64,000 bases of DNA from Spinacia oleracea. Lineage: Eukaryota > Streptophyta > Magnoliopsida > Caryophyllales > Amaranthaceae. The first letter of the stretch is position 1, and each line of letters starts with the position of its first letter. The stretch covers positions 138,202,361 through 138,266,360 of the forward strand of contig NC_079492.1 of the NCBI RefSeq assembly GCF_020520425.1, in the 5' to 3' direction. This document shows positions 48,301-60,700 of the stretch, piece by piece. The translations under genes were made by a program, and so were the position numbers. Below the pieces are notes generated by a model, which saw only the letters and a list, made by a program, of their open reading frames with translations, did no database searches and was not told the origin of the DNA.

Positions 48301-49513
48301 TCAAGGCTGGAAGTGGGAGGAGTTTGCGGAATATCTAACTCCTACAGTCCTACAAGAGATTGACTCCTACGAATTTATTGAAGATGAGGAGGCAATTGAT
48401 AAAGTGTTTTGGACAGGTTCGAACTCTGGATCTTTTACAATTAAATCGGCGCTGAAAATCATCAGAGGAGAGTTAGATATGGGAGCTACGGAAAACTGGA
48501 AGTTTATGTGGAAGCTACCTGTCCCACATAGAATCAGATTCTTCTTATGGCTGGTCATCCATAACAGGCTAATGACTAATGCGAACCGGTTCATTCGGAA
48601 GTTGACAGAAGACCCGCGGTGCCTTGTTTGTGAAGAGGTAGAAGAGAGTGTTGATCATGTACTGCGACGTTGCCCAATTGCTACCTTGGTATGGAGGAAA
48701 TTCCCAGGAATTAATGACCATGAAATATTTAGTGGCACTATTACTCAGTGGATTATACGCAACACCAAACCTGATCCCACACGTGATGAGAATTGGGACG
48801 TGGTATTTTGTGCCACTCTCTGGTGGCTATGGAAATGGAGATGTAATAGATGTTTTGGAAGACAGCCTGAAATTCCAGTGGACCAATTGGGCTTTATCAT
48901 TGCCAAGGTAGGTCTAACAGTCCAAGCAATGCAGCGAAACACAAGAGAAGAGGGGAGAGGAATGAATGCTACTCGAGTAATTGGAGTTCGTTGGGTGTAT
49001 CCGGACGAGGGATGGGTAAAACTTAATACGGATGGGGCTTCGAAGGGGGATCTAGGAAAGGCTGGTGCAGGGGGTATAGTTCGAGGGAGCAATGGTGCAC
49101 CTCTTGGCATGTTTGCTACGAATTGTGGTCTGACTTCCTGTACTAAGGCAGAGTTTCTAGCTACAATGAAGGGACTTGCCTTGGTATGGAACATGGGATA
49201 CAAGAAGGTGCTATTGGAAGTGGATTCAATGATTGTGGTTCGAACTCTGCTAGGAGAGGATATTCCTAGCTCCCCCTTCTATCACATAGCTAGAAGGTGC
49301 AAAGAGATGATCGTGAGACAGGAATGGGAAGTGGTGGTCCAGCATTGTTATAGGGAGGCCAATAGGGCGGCTGATTGGCTAGCCAATTACGGTGTTGGAC
49401 GGAACCCCAAGATGGTGATTATGGAAGCGGCTCCACCAGGCCTTCGAGCCGTTTTATTGGAGGATTTAAGTGGAGTGGAACTCCTTCGACTCGTTCCAGC
49501 AGTAGCAGCATGA
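45361..49513 (+). pseudogene. LINE ORF2 (endonuclease, reverse transcriptase, RNase H), two frame breaks
   Basis: The polyprotein that nicks target DNA and copies the LINE RNA. The start is placed at ATG 45361, just before the endonuclease motif MVWNVQGAGS. Endonuclease marks: ALVETH, GGDFNE, SDHCPI. Reverse transcriptase marks: FKAPGPDGF, KIDFEKAYDRL, RGIRQGDPLSPYL and the catalytic AFADDLILFG near 47430. Then comes a zf-RVT Cys/His region (CLVCEEVEESVDHVLRRC, about 48620-48670) and RNase H (LNTDGASKG at about 49020, KAEFLA, LLEVDS, NRAADWLA). One base is missing near 46449 (in GDRNTKFFH) and one near 47153 (just after KAYDRLRWS); otherwise the frame is open. The RNase H domain marks the plant L1 branch that acquired it. 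Confidence 0.92.
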
Positions 49514-49652
49514 GGAAGAAGGAGAGCAGGAGTTTAGCTTTAGAGTTATTTTGTTTCAGTTTTTGGTTACCGTAGTTCTTTTCTTTTTGTCATTCGTTTG
49601 TTTTCTCCTTTCTTTTTGGGCTAGGCCCGTCTATTTCACCAAAAAAAATAAA

Positions 49653-49671
49653 ATGATTTCACCTTTTATAT
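49653..49671. repeat. LINE target-site duplication, right copy
   Basis: Exact 19 bp match to 43224-43242, directly after the A-rich LINE tail. Confidence 0.93.
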
Positions 49672-50009
49672 TTTTATTGTATTTTAAAATTAGTGTAATA
49701 TAAGTTAATATGTGCGTTTTAGAAAAACGCATGTAACAAAGTCTTTTTTTGTTTTTTATTTTTCATTTAAGGCCAAATGGTTTTTGCCTGATTTGATTTA
49801 ATATGGCAATTATGATATTTTTCTGATATGAGTTTGTAGTATGCGAATTTTTGGCAATAATGTAACAACATTTTCATTTTACAACATGCATATTCATTTT
49901 ATTAATTAATTAAATTGTGAAGTTGTGGGGATATTATGAAATATTCTATAGGGGACACCAAAAGTGTGATTATTGAAATGCCCACAGCTCTTCCCTTATA
50001 TAATAGAGA

Positions 50010-53000
50010 TTAATTTTGATACAATTTGTGTAATTTTTGAATTTGGTGATTTGGTCATAAATTGTGCAATTTTTGAATTTATGAATAAAAATAAATTAGG
50101 TAATTTTCAAATTGTGTAAATGATCCTGAACAAATGTGATCATAAATTGTGCTATATATGTAAATTTCGGTCTTATTATGTTCAAATGATCTTCAAATAG
50201 ACAAAAAAAAAATCATTTAAATGAGCAAAATAGAAGCATCACAATTTTTGCTCATATGACAAATGAGCAACTATGTACATCTATAATTGTGTAATGATCC
50301 TGGTCAAATTTAATCTTATTTGTGCAACGGTGATTTCAAATTTATGAATAAATTGGGTAATTTTCAAACTTGTGTAAGGATCATGATTAAATTGTCAAAT
50401 TTGGTCATAAATTGTGTAATATTTATTTCGGCATCATTAAGCTTATTGGATCTTCAAATAGACATTAGTTTGCACTTAAGCATTACAAATTCATATGACA
50501 ATTCAACAATAAAACTATGTTTAATAAGAAGTAACTTATTTGTAACATAGACAATATAATGGTCATAAACATTATGCTCATTTTATAAATTGGTAAAATG
50601 TTTTTTGTTCCATTGACTTGTGGTCTTTTTTTTTCCCTGCACATTTGACAAACGGGTATTCATTTTCTACTCATTAATTCATTTTATTTTCTCTCCTTGA
50701 AACTTTTTGGAATATAAAGATGGAAAAGCGCTCAAAATCTGCCTGTCAGGTTTTGGAAAATCGGCAGATTTCTCAAAACCTGCCTGCCATGTTTTCCAAA
50801 ATCGGCAGGTTTCGAGCGTAAGTTGAAAAACGGACTTTAAAGGCATTTCTTGAAGTGCACCGGAAACCTGTCGGTTTTGGGAAATCGGCAGGTTTCGAGA
50901 TTGGTTCTTTGTGTTGTCCGTTTTTTATCTTCTCTTTGGATTCCTCCTTTATGATAACCTTTTAAGTATGGTTTATGGACAATTATCATTCTGATTATGA
51001 TGATTAAATTGGTCCATTATTTCTCTTGATTATGGGGGTTATAAACCCTTCATTATCATAGGTTTAATTGGTTGATTAATATCATTGAATTCATTTGAAA
51101 CCTTTGATTTCTTTGGGTTGTTTTGTCTCCTCCAAAAATCCTATAAGTACTCTTCATTTTATGAGTTGTTGGTACACACAATATTGATATCTTCCTCTCC
51201 TTATCCTTTCCTCCTTTTTGGATGGGAAAACGTTTAGTTCATGATTAAGTCATGATATCTCTTCAAGCTTCCCCTTCTTGTTCTTTTGGGAATAAGTTTA
51301 TGTGGCTCCATCACATCACCCAAAAGTGCCTTTGTGTGTTGAGAGTTGTGTAAACCTTAGGGAACGAATCAGTGAATACAATTGTGCACCCCGGTTGCAC
51401 CGAATCTCGTTTTCAAGGCAGTGGTTTGGTTACCACGACGCAACGATTTCCTAAACTCGTTCTTATTCTTATTCTAGTGTTTTGCCTTGAAAACCCGATT
51501 ATTACAACAATTTGAAAACGAGATATATTTCAATGGCTAAATACTTCTTATGATTTGTGAGGAAATTTATATTAGTGAGTTTGAGTGAAATATAAAGGGA
51601 ATTTAGAGGGTTTCCAAAGATGTTTTTCATTCACATTTTTCTAGGAGCAGTCTCAAAGATTGACCCCGATCGAGGGTCATCCGTGGTCCGATTATCCAAA
51701 TTTTGACACAATATCCGGGACATCCTGGGCGTGATTTTCAACGGTAGGATTGTCAATTGATGATCTCGATCTCCAGTAACAACTACCACAACGAACCTGA
51801 TTTTTCTGGATAAGAAAAGTCAAAAGTAATGTCTTGGAGAAAATGATTGATGAATGGTGGTCATGATATCGTGATGGAGGATTGATTGAAGATTTTGGAA
51901 TGTCTTACAATACACATACTTGATTTAATATCAAGGGAGGTTCATTCTAAACTACTTCTTTTAATAAGATATTAATCTAGCATGTTCATTTCTAATAGCC
52001 ATTTCAACTATATTTTGTGAAGATGACAATATTAAAATTGATTTTTATATTGTCAAATAATGTTTGTTGGAATGATTACTAGAAAGTAGAGGACTTGAAT
52101 TATTTATGATGTATGAACATGTTATTGCATTCTATAGTTTACTTTGGTTTCATGCATGTTTAATTTCATAAAGAGACCTTAGTTTTATTAGAGTTATGTT
52201 TTTAGTCTTTTAAAGACAAATGTGAATTATTTTGACATTGTCATATTTTCCTTGGTGGAGAAATTTTTGGGCTTGTGACTTTGCGTACTTGCTTTAAAGG
52301 AATTTAGTAAGTACATCTTTAGCCTTGTACATTGTCATTTCAAGCGCTAAATTGTCATGGTAATATTGGTGTATATGTATGATTCCAAGTTCTCGTTTAT
52401 TACCATGAATATTGGGTATGTAAAATGATCGTTAATGATTTCTTATGCATTATTGGAAATATGCATAATTAATTTCTTGGAGTTTTTCGTGTACTCAATG
52501 AAGCAAGTTTTCTTAAGTTTGTGATGACCCCCTAGAACATAAGTGTTTGAGTTTGTGGAATCAAACTATGTTGAACCCTTTTCCTTGGAATATGTTGAGT
52601 GAATTTTTACGTGTAATATTTTCCATGGATGTATACCTGATTATTCGAGTCACTACACTTTTGGGAATTGGACCATTAATCTTGTCATGATTGGTATGTT
52701 GTTGTTTAATGAATTTTCTATGGTTGAGACTAAATAGACTTTTTATTATCACTTTGTGTTGGTGTTGGAATTTCATTAAAGTTGGCCAAAAGTTTTGAGA
52801 CTTGAGTTTTAAGGGTTGATTGATCTTTAAATGATTTTATGGGAATTGTTGAGTACATATTTTTATTATGGTATTTCTCATAGTTTAACCTTGTTGAGTG
52901 ATCATTTTATGATCCTAACTTTTGGGCTTATTATTTCCATGTGGGGGTTGTATTTTGTATGCTCATGTATCTTGAAAGTTTCTATTGGGAAAACTTTACA

Positions 53001-54783
53001 CCCCATTTGTTATTTGAAAATTGATTGTAAGTCCAAGTCCTCATTTCCGAAGTTTTGAATTTTAGGCATCATGCAAATAAGACTTTTAAGTCCACTATGT
53101 GGAAAGTGCCTAATGTTTCAATGTTGGACTAGTTTTCTTAATCCTTGTATTTCTTGAGGGTACTCATCTTATTTTGCGTTTAAATCCATGACTTTTTGGG
53201 TGTCCATCTTTTGACGAGTCTTGGTATGTATTTTACTTGAGTATTCTCATTTTAATGATAATTCTTCTTTTAGCATGTTTGTGCATGATGAAATGAATTG
53301 CTTGGCTATGCATGTTGGGATTAAAGTGTCTCTTGCTTGATTGTTCTTTTTTCTTGTAATTCTTTTGTTAGTAGTGAACAAGTTGAATTTAGAAGAGACT
53401 TGAAGTACGTTAGAGTTTTCAAGGCATGAGAATTGCCCGTTATGCTAAAAGACGTTTTTATGTATGCCTTGAATTTGTGTTGTGTTTTCAATTCCTATGA
53501 GTAAGACCTTAATTCTGTGATTTGTCAATGGAGACTTTTTGTCGTTGACCTTTGAGGGGAATATTTTGAGAGTAAGTTAAGCTTACTTGTGAGTTTCGCA
53601 ACCTACCTAAGGAATGTGAATATATAAATGTTTTCTTGAAAGGTTTGGATGACTATTCACGAATGATTATTAGGAGTTTCAAGCCTATACTTGATTTTTG
53701 GGAGAACCTTATCAAATTATGGGATTAAGGTTTTGTGATTCTTATTATTTTGGGAACAAGTTTTATGTCACTTAGATTTTTGGCGATTTAGCTTTTCATT
53801 TTTATATTGCATGCTCTTTTTCCATAGGTATGTAAAGTGATTGTTCTAAGTGGCAAAACCATGAGTGATGAGTTCCCATGTTTGAGGATAAGAATCATGT
53901 GTTTATGGAATTCATTATGTGTGATGAGGTTATCACCTTTGTAATGGTACATGTACCTTATCAATATCTTGATGCATATTGATTGTGTAGAATTTTAATT
54001 CTCATATTTTTTGAGTAATGACTTGTGTGGAGAATTTCAATTCTTAGTTTTCCAAGGTGATAATATGTTTGGTTGTTTTACACGATATGTAGGATATGTG
54101 CTCAAGTTAGTTTTACATCACATGTTGAATATTGAGTTACAAACCTTCTTGAATTCCATGTCTTCTCCCTTGAAAGTTGAAAGTGTTATTTAAGCAAATG
54201 GTTTAGAGTAATATATGAAAACAAATGTTTGTTTTGCATAGTAAGACATTTTCTTAATATTTGTGAAGATTTGTGAAAATATAAATTCATATCGTTTGTG
54301 GGTGTGTGGAATGTACTATGTAGTATCAACCTTTAAAATGACCTAAAATGTGATTTAGGTTGTGTACGCTAATATATTTTCCACTATGTTAATGATATGT
54401 ATGGTTGATATTTTTACATAGCAATTATTTGTGAAATATTTAAGTTATTGTATTTTCACAAATTTCATGGTGAACGTGTGTTTACTTCTTTTTTAAAGGT
54501 ACCTTGGATAAGGACATAAGGTCGAATGGTATTTATTTGCATTGTTTTCAAAGTATGTTACTTTGAAGTTTTCGATGCAAATTATAGAAGTTTGGTATTG
54601 ATGAAGTACTTTCACTAAAGTGGCTATGTTGGTTTGAGGATCATACTTTATGAAGAATTTTTCGTAAAATTGAGCTTTACAAAATTGTCCCATCTAATTT
54701 AATTGGTGTTAGTTGAAACAAGAACAAAGCATCTTATGATTTCTTAACCATGTGTGCTTTTGAGTGAGCATGTACTATTTAAA
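50010..54783. other. Gene-free stretch with T/G strand bias
   Basis: No gene or protein family is recognised. Open frames are short and without motifs. From about 51.2 to 54.8 kb the plus strand is visibly rich in T and G and poor in C, as in non-coding interiors of large non-autonomous retrotransposons, but I found no terminal repeats. A GC-rich repeat cluster lies at 50738-50905. Confidence 0.5.
50738..50905. repeat. Cluster of AATCGGCAGGTTT repeats
   Basis: Three direct copies of AAATCGGCAG(A/G)TTTC, each preceded by CCTG-C-GGTTTT-like sequence (GTCAGGTTTTGGAAAATCGG; CATGTTTTCCAAAATCGG; GTCGGTTTTGGGAAATCGG). ACCTG/CAGGT pairs make each unit a small hairpin. Confidence 0.7.
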
Positions 54784-54822
54784 CTAGTTTTTTGGCCCGT
54801 TCGATGAACGGGCTATTTATAG
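54784..54822 (-). mobile_element. Helitron-type 3' terminus (minus strand)
   Basis: On the minus strand a hairpin GCCCGTTCATCGAACGGGC is followed by CAAAAAA and CTAG, then T. This is the structure of a Helitron 3' end. The element would extend to the right. Its 5' end is not identified. From 54823 to 55987 I see only AT-rich sequence without genes. Confidence 0.5.
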
Positions 54823-55987
54823 GAAACATGAGAGTATTATACATAGGCATGCAGAACATGTTCCACCACCACTAACATGTTTACAGCAAAAGATGGAACT
54901 CCTTAAGCCTCAAGGTTAAATTCCACTAATACAGAGTAGTCTTTGTAGTTTATACACGTTACTTGCCAAAGCTAAACAATGTAAATACGTAGTAGTATAT
55001 ATAAGTACATATATTATACATTGTGAGGACTTTGAAGTAGCTATAAGATTTGATGCAATTGCGGCATTTCCCAACTTGATTGGATTAGAAACAAAATTTG
55101 ATTATGAGGATTTAATTAGCTCAAAAGAAAAATGGGTAAAAATTTAGTATATGAATTCACATATCCAAATTAATCATAAGACGAATAAATAAAAAAATAA
55201 TTAAACTGGCGTCTGGAAAAAAATCATCTTGCAATGAAACAATGGGAAGCAGAAGTACCCGATGCCCATAATGTAGCTATAGTGGAGTTAGTAGCTAATC
55301 AACAATATTGCACAACAATGGCAGCAAAGGAAGTTAGCTAATGAAATCAGATCAATTAAAGAGGAAGTTAGCCATCGTAGGAGGCCGAGAAGCCCCTACA
55401 GCTCAGTAAACTAAATCACCAATCCATGGTTTGTGCCATTCTTCTTCACCGTATACCCTATTATAAATTCATAAAAATTAAACCCATTTCAGATACAAAA
55501 CTTGGCATGTTAGCGAAATTTTAAATAAAATTCTAAAAGCCACCAAATAACCAATAATCAAATATACAAGAACCTCAATTTAAAAAAGATACGAAGTATA
55601 ATATCCGAAACAACCAATCAAGAAAAATACATTGTTCATCATATACCCACCTGATGTTGCAAATTTTCCCTTAAAACATACTAAAGTATGAAGTTAAACC
55701 TGATATAGAAGTCAGTGGAGATATTAAAGAAGGTTTGAAGCCCAAATTGACGAAAAGATCGGTATTTGTTGAGCTAGCTGCACCTTTTCAAATTCATATA
55801 ATTGCCTGAAAAACAACCCAATAGAAAAATTAAAATCAATTGTGGCAACAGATGAAAGCAAAGAAATGTACCTAATCAAAATTGAATGTAGAAAATTGGA
55901 TTTAAATGGCTAAAAGTAAAGAAGAAACCGTCAAAATGCTAACGGTTTCTAATTCATTTCCCTTAATGAATCAATTAATAGTTCCAA

Positions 55988-56272
55988 TCTATACTATATA
56001 TTAAAAGGCGTTGATAAGCAAGTCTATGTGCCACTTGGCACTCACACTAATCTCATTCAATGTTCTATGTCATACACAATTATTTAAAAATGATAAATAT
56101 GTATGATACAAGTCTTGAACCCATGACCTCTAATTTGTAAATCAAACAATTAACCACTAATCCAAATCAAATTATATGTCATCTTTTCATAACAAAATAT
56201 AATAAATGACAATTTAATAATTACGGAGTACTTATTCAAAAAAATTATCCGTGTATTAACCTGGGGCATCGC
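55988..56272 (+). mobile_element. Helitron-type 5' terminus (plus strand), cut by an LTR element
   Basis: TCTATACTATATATTAAAAG, preceded by A, is the classic plant Helitron 5' start. The LTR element at 56273 follows within 285 bp and may have inserted into this Helitron. The rest would lie past the window. Within it, 56100-56165 on the minus strand has tRNA-like boxes (TTAGTGGTTAATTG and GGTTCAAG). Confidence 0.5.
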
Positions 56273-57728
56273 TGATAGGCTGTCGTACACCCGTCAAAAA
56301 TAAAATCCTAACGAAACCTCCTAACAATGTAGTAGGGTAAGCAGGGTCGAATCCACAGAGAGATGGCTATTTAAATCTAGCTTCCAAGGTATGGCGAAAC
56401 TAACAATGTCACGAAATTTAGGATTCAATGTTTAAACTAAAATAAATAGAAAAATAAACTAAAAGATCTAGGGCAACGGTTCACCATGTTCATAGTTCAG
56501 AATCAATCAAAACATCATCAACAACTCAAATATTCAAATTATCTAGAGCACAAGTTAATCCTACGGTCGGGTCTTAACACTCTCAATTCAACATATGCAG
56601 TACGATCGCTAACATAATCAGAATTGCTAGTTGTAGGTAAGCCTCTAAAATTCGATCTTTCGATTCTAAATCCTATTAGCATGATTTAATCAAACAATTG
56701 ATCAGATTGCAAAGATTAACAATATAAACCTAATCAACTAGAAATATCAATGAATAATCAAACCATCAACAATAATAATAAGGATTCATAAACATGGATT
56801 CCCAAACCCTAGAAAAGAAACTACTCAATCATGAAACGAACAATGAAAATCAAATCTAAGAATGAAAACATAATTAAAAGCAATAAATAAAATAAAAACG
56901 AAAATCAATAATACCTCAAAGAATTACATTAATGGAGTTTGTAGAAAAACTATGGTTCATGAAAAAGAAAAGAGAGAAAAAAAACGTGAGAGAGGAGTTC
57001 CAAGAGAATTAAAACCTAAAGGAAATAAAAGCATAAGGGATAAAGCATTCCCTTGAAGTATTTATATGCTTCTCAAATTCTAAACAAAATAGGAAAAAAT
57101 AACAATTACATAAGCTAAGATTTAATTGGACGATCACGAAGACCAAAACACGCGCGGAAATCACTTGGGCGCAGAAACCAGCGGGCCCGCTGGTTGGTCG
57201 CTGGTTTTCGCGCCCAAGGAGGAGAGTTGGGCCTGCGTTTTGGGCCGTAGGCGAATCGGATAGTCGAGCCATCTTGTTTATGTCATAACTCTTGTTCTAC
57301 AATGCCTATAAGGACGTGTGACCTGTCGTTGGAAAGCTCTTGAAGTCTACTTTCTAGCCCAATCAAATTCGTCTCATTTCGACATGTAGAACTTGAGATA
57401 TCATCAAAAGAGTGAACGCTTGTCCGTTTTGATGCTTAGAAAAATAGCGTTTAGCTTCGTTGTTGACTCAAAATTATCTCTAGAGACATGCAATGATCCT
57501 CGAGTCAACATTCCATCCGTTCATCATCCAAATCAACTCATAAAACTCCGAAAGCATCCAAATGACCGTAAAATCACCTGAAACATTAAGAAAACACAAA
57601 CGGGGCGTAATAGAGTACGACAACGATAACTTATACAAATGTGATCCTAAATGCAACTAAAATGATATAAATGCCTAATAATGCAACCTAAATGCGCCTA
57701 AAATACCCTATACAAATATGACTCATCA
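56273..57728 (-). repeat. LTR (3' LTR) of the young element
   Basis: 1456 bp, starting TGATAGGCTGTCG and ending GACTCATCA on the plus strand, with TG and CA at the tips. Nearly identical to the right copy from 62330. It contains a GC-rich hairpin at 57165-57219. Confidence 0.88.
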
Positions 57729-60700
57729 AATTCCCCCAAGCTAGACTGCTGCTTGTCCCCAAGCAACACTAAACCAAAGATAGAGAAGCAAGACGCACTT
57801 GACTTTCATAAAACCATGGTAAGACCAACCTAACTCTCGAGCAAACAATCAAACAGAGTTATTGAGACGGAAATCTAGCTCAGATACAAATAGAACCACA
57901 AAGCATCGTGATCCACAATCGAAACAACCAAGCTTAGCCACAAACTATTCTCAATCAAGCTAGTCGTCGCCGCATACCTTGTAGAATATAAATATATGAT
58001 GCAACATGGGGTAAGATGACAATAGCAAGAAACGATTTTCATTCAATCACAAAACAAACATGCCGATCAAGAGGTCTTTATAACAAGCTTGTAATGGGGC
58101 TAGGTGAAAAGGAAGGGTAGGGTATAATTTGGGAAAAAGTGAGAGTAAGGTCCAACTTGGGGAGCAAATGTGAACTATATGCGTCGGCGTGATAATGCCG
58201 AAAATCCAACTCCATCGAACCATGAAACCCCGAACAATCAACTAAATTATAACCAAGGGGAATAATATAATATCAAATGATATTTCTTCAATCCCCTTTC
58301 CTTGCCTTCACACTATATACAAAAACGAAGAACATACATTTTTTTTTTTTTTTTTCCTTGATTTTCTCTTCTTTTTTTTCTTTTTTTTTTCCTTTTTTTT
58401 TCTTTTTTTTTTGAAATTGAAATAAAATAATGAAAATGAAATGAAATGAAATAAATAAATATAATGCTAACATTACAAGCTTGGGTGCCAACAATAATAT
58501 GCACCATCTCCAAACCACATATCCAACCATAGCCTCGAACCATGAACTATTGGCTTAGTATGCCAATCAATCAACATCAATGAAACCATTACGAACACCG
58601 AAGCTCCCCCAAGCAAGACTCGGGACAAGTAACCAACGGGGCTAATAGGGCTCAATTTTGTGGAGTTAAAAGAATAAACGGACAAGGCTACAACATGGGT
58701 ATGAAAGGCAGGAACTGATGTTTCTAAATTCGTCTGAAGGCTTCCTAAGAGAATGGCCTCTGTCATACGCGGCATGCGTGAGTTGCAACTAAACTACTAA
58801 TGAATCTCAAGCCAAAATCATACGATAACAAGTCACATCAATCACACAAACACATAGTAAGGTGACCTACAAGATAATTGGCTAGCTATTCTTGATACGA
58901 GACCAACATCTTACCGCATACCATTCAATTGGTTCACACAATGCCAAGCAGTTATCAATGTATAGCATGACCGACTGAATTTCAGAATCATAACTAAGTT
59001 CAAAAGAAGCTCAAGAGAGTCAAATAAAGCCCGAACATAGTTTGAAAGTCAATTGCACAATGCAGGGTATAAAGACATATGAATGCAAAAAATGCAACTA
59101 AATTGAACAATAACACTAGGAAAGCAGTACATTTTTTTTCGTTGCACGTAAACTCCCACCCCTAATGGATGGTACAAAGCGTACAACACCTAAAAAAGCA
59201 ATAAAACTGTACTAGAAAGCAATAAAGATAGATATCCCTCCCCCAAGCTAAACAAAACACAATGCCCTCACTGTGAAAATAGCAACAATATAACTCAAAC
59301 AAGGGAGAGAGATGGAAAGTGCTCACTCGTGATGAGCCTCGTCTGTCGAGTATCACTCGATAGGACTGTCGATAGTAGAAGCGGTGTGGCCAGAAGCTTC
59401 AAACTGACGACGCAAAGAGCCAATCTCCATGATGTGGTGGATTTGGGTGAGAGCTAGTTGGTTTAGTTGCTTTCATGATGCAACAACCACGATTTAAAGT
59501 ACTCCAATCAACCAAGATGGTGCATAATTCAAGATTCCACGATCAATCCCAACGAATAGTTCAAGCAATAATTAGTTATCTCCCAATGCTAACAATTTGA
59601 ACTCAAACAATCAACAAAAGTTAACCAATCTCAATAAATAATTCATATAATATTCACAACGACAACCATTTGAATTCAACAACCAATATTGTCATCAAAA
59701 TTCCAAATTTGTTTTCAAAATATGATTCAAGTGAATAAACGTTAGAAAAATTGAAATTTTAATATCTTTTGTGCACCACAAAGACCATAATTTAGTTGTG
59801 AATTCCGCAAACGAGCCACAATACTACACAATTTACCAATGTCCACAAAGAACCAAAAACCCCCAAATTGATTTCAAAAGTTAGGGTTTTAATTCATGAA
59901 CCAAATAATGGTGAAGGAGGGAGATTTGAGAGGTGAAGAAGGGGGTGGGAAGGTGGCGGATGGTGGCTGGTGTGAGGCGGTGCGCCGACCACCGTATTGC
60001 AGGCGGCCGGCGGCGGTTATGGTTGGAGGGGTGCGACGGGTGGTGGTGGTTGGGTGGGGGGTTGTTTGCTGTTTCGTGCTTGAGTGAGAACCGCACACGA
60101 GGGAGAGAGGTACGACGGGGGTGTTGGCTGGGCGAGTTGCAAGCGACGGTTCGGCGCCGGCGTAACGCCGGTGAGGTGATGGCCGACCGTAGGGTGGTGC
60201 GAGACAGAGGGAAGTTCGAAGGTTTTTGCGTGGGTGGTGAAAGAGAGCGGAGAGGGGAATTTGCGGGCTGGGGGTGAACGTGTCCGGGTTGCAGGTGGAG
60301 GGTGGTGGCGTCGTCCGTCGGTAGTGTGGGTGGCGCGCCGGCGGGGTGATGGAGGCTGCAGTTTATGCGTGGGTGTGGTCGTGGGCTGGAGAGTTGATTT
60401 TTTTTTTATTATTATTTGAATTGGGATAGGCGGCAAACCAGCGTGGCCGCAGGATGGCCAGCGGGCAAGGCAGGGACTTTGATTTTGGAACGTTTACAGG
60501 CCAGCGGGCCCGCTGCGCATGCGCTGGATTTCGCGTGCAAGAGAGCAGCGATAAAGCTGATTGAGCGCTGGGTGGGCGTGCACACGATGGGTTAGCGAGA
60601 CAGCAGCACAATGGCAATGAGTGAGCGAACCGAAGCTTGTTAGTGCATCAAAATTTTGGAATTAACTTATTGCACCTATACATCCTAAAAAAAAATCAAG

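Larger units (their letters stand above)
43243..49652 (+). mobile_element. Full-length L1-type LINE with C-terminal RNase H
   Basis: A 6.4 kb non-LTR retrotransposon bracketed by a perfect 19 bp target duplication. Order: short 5' leader, ORF1 (DUF4283 domain and CCHC zinc knuckle), ORF2 (APE endonuclease, reverse transcriptase, zinc-binding zf-RVT, RNase H), a short 3' UTR, and an A-rich tail (AAAAAAAATAAA). The perfect duplication and mostly open frames mark a young copy. I count four single-base indels against a working element: two in ORF1 and two in ORF2. Confidence 0.95.
41700..50009 (-). mobile_element. Probable non-autonomous Helitron, interrupted by a LINE
   Basis: On the minus strand the 5' end reads TCTCTATTATATAAGGG, preceded by A. 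The 3' end has a hairpin (GCACGCATAGCGTGC), a short spacer and CTAG, followed by T. These are the two ends of plant Helitrons (5' TC..., 3' hairpin plus CTRR, insertion between A and T, no target duplication). Without the LINE (43243-49652) the element is about 1.9 kb and has no Rep/helicase, so it is non-autonomous. That both ends belong to one element is an inference from their orientation and complementary roles. Confidence 0.55.

Noticed and set aside
58288-58543. Lysine-rich frame
   Set aside because: Created by a T-homopolymer stretch within the LTR element interior.
60017-60436. Proline/threonine-rich reading frame on the minus strand as a gene
   Set aside because: Low-complexity composition with no motif, overlapping open frames on both strands of a GC-rich block inside an LTR element.
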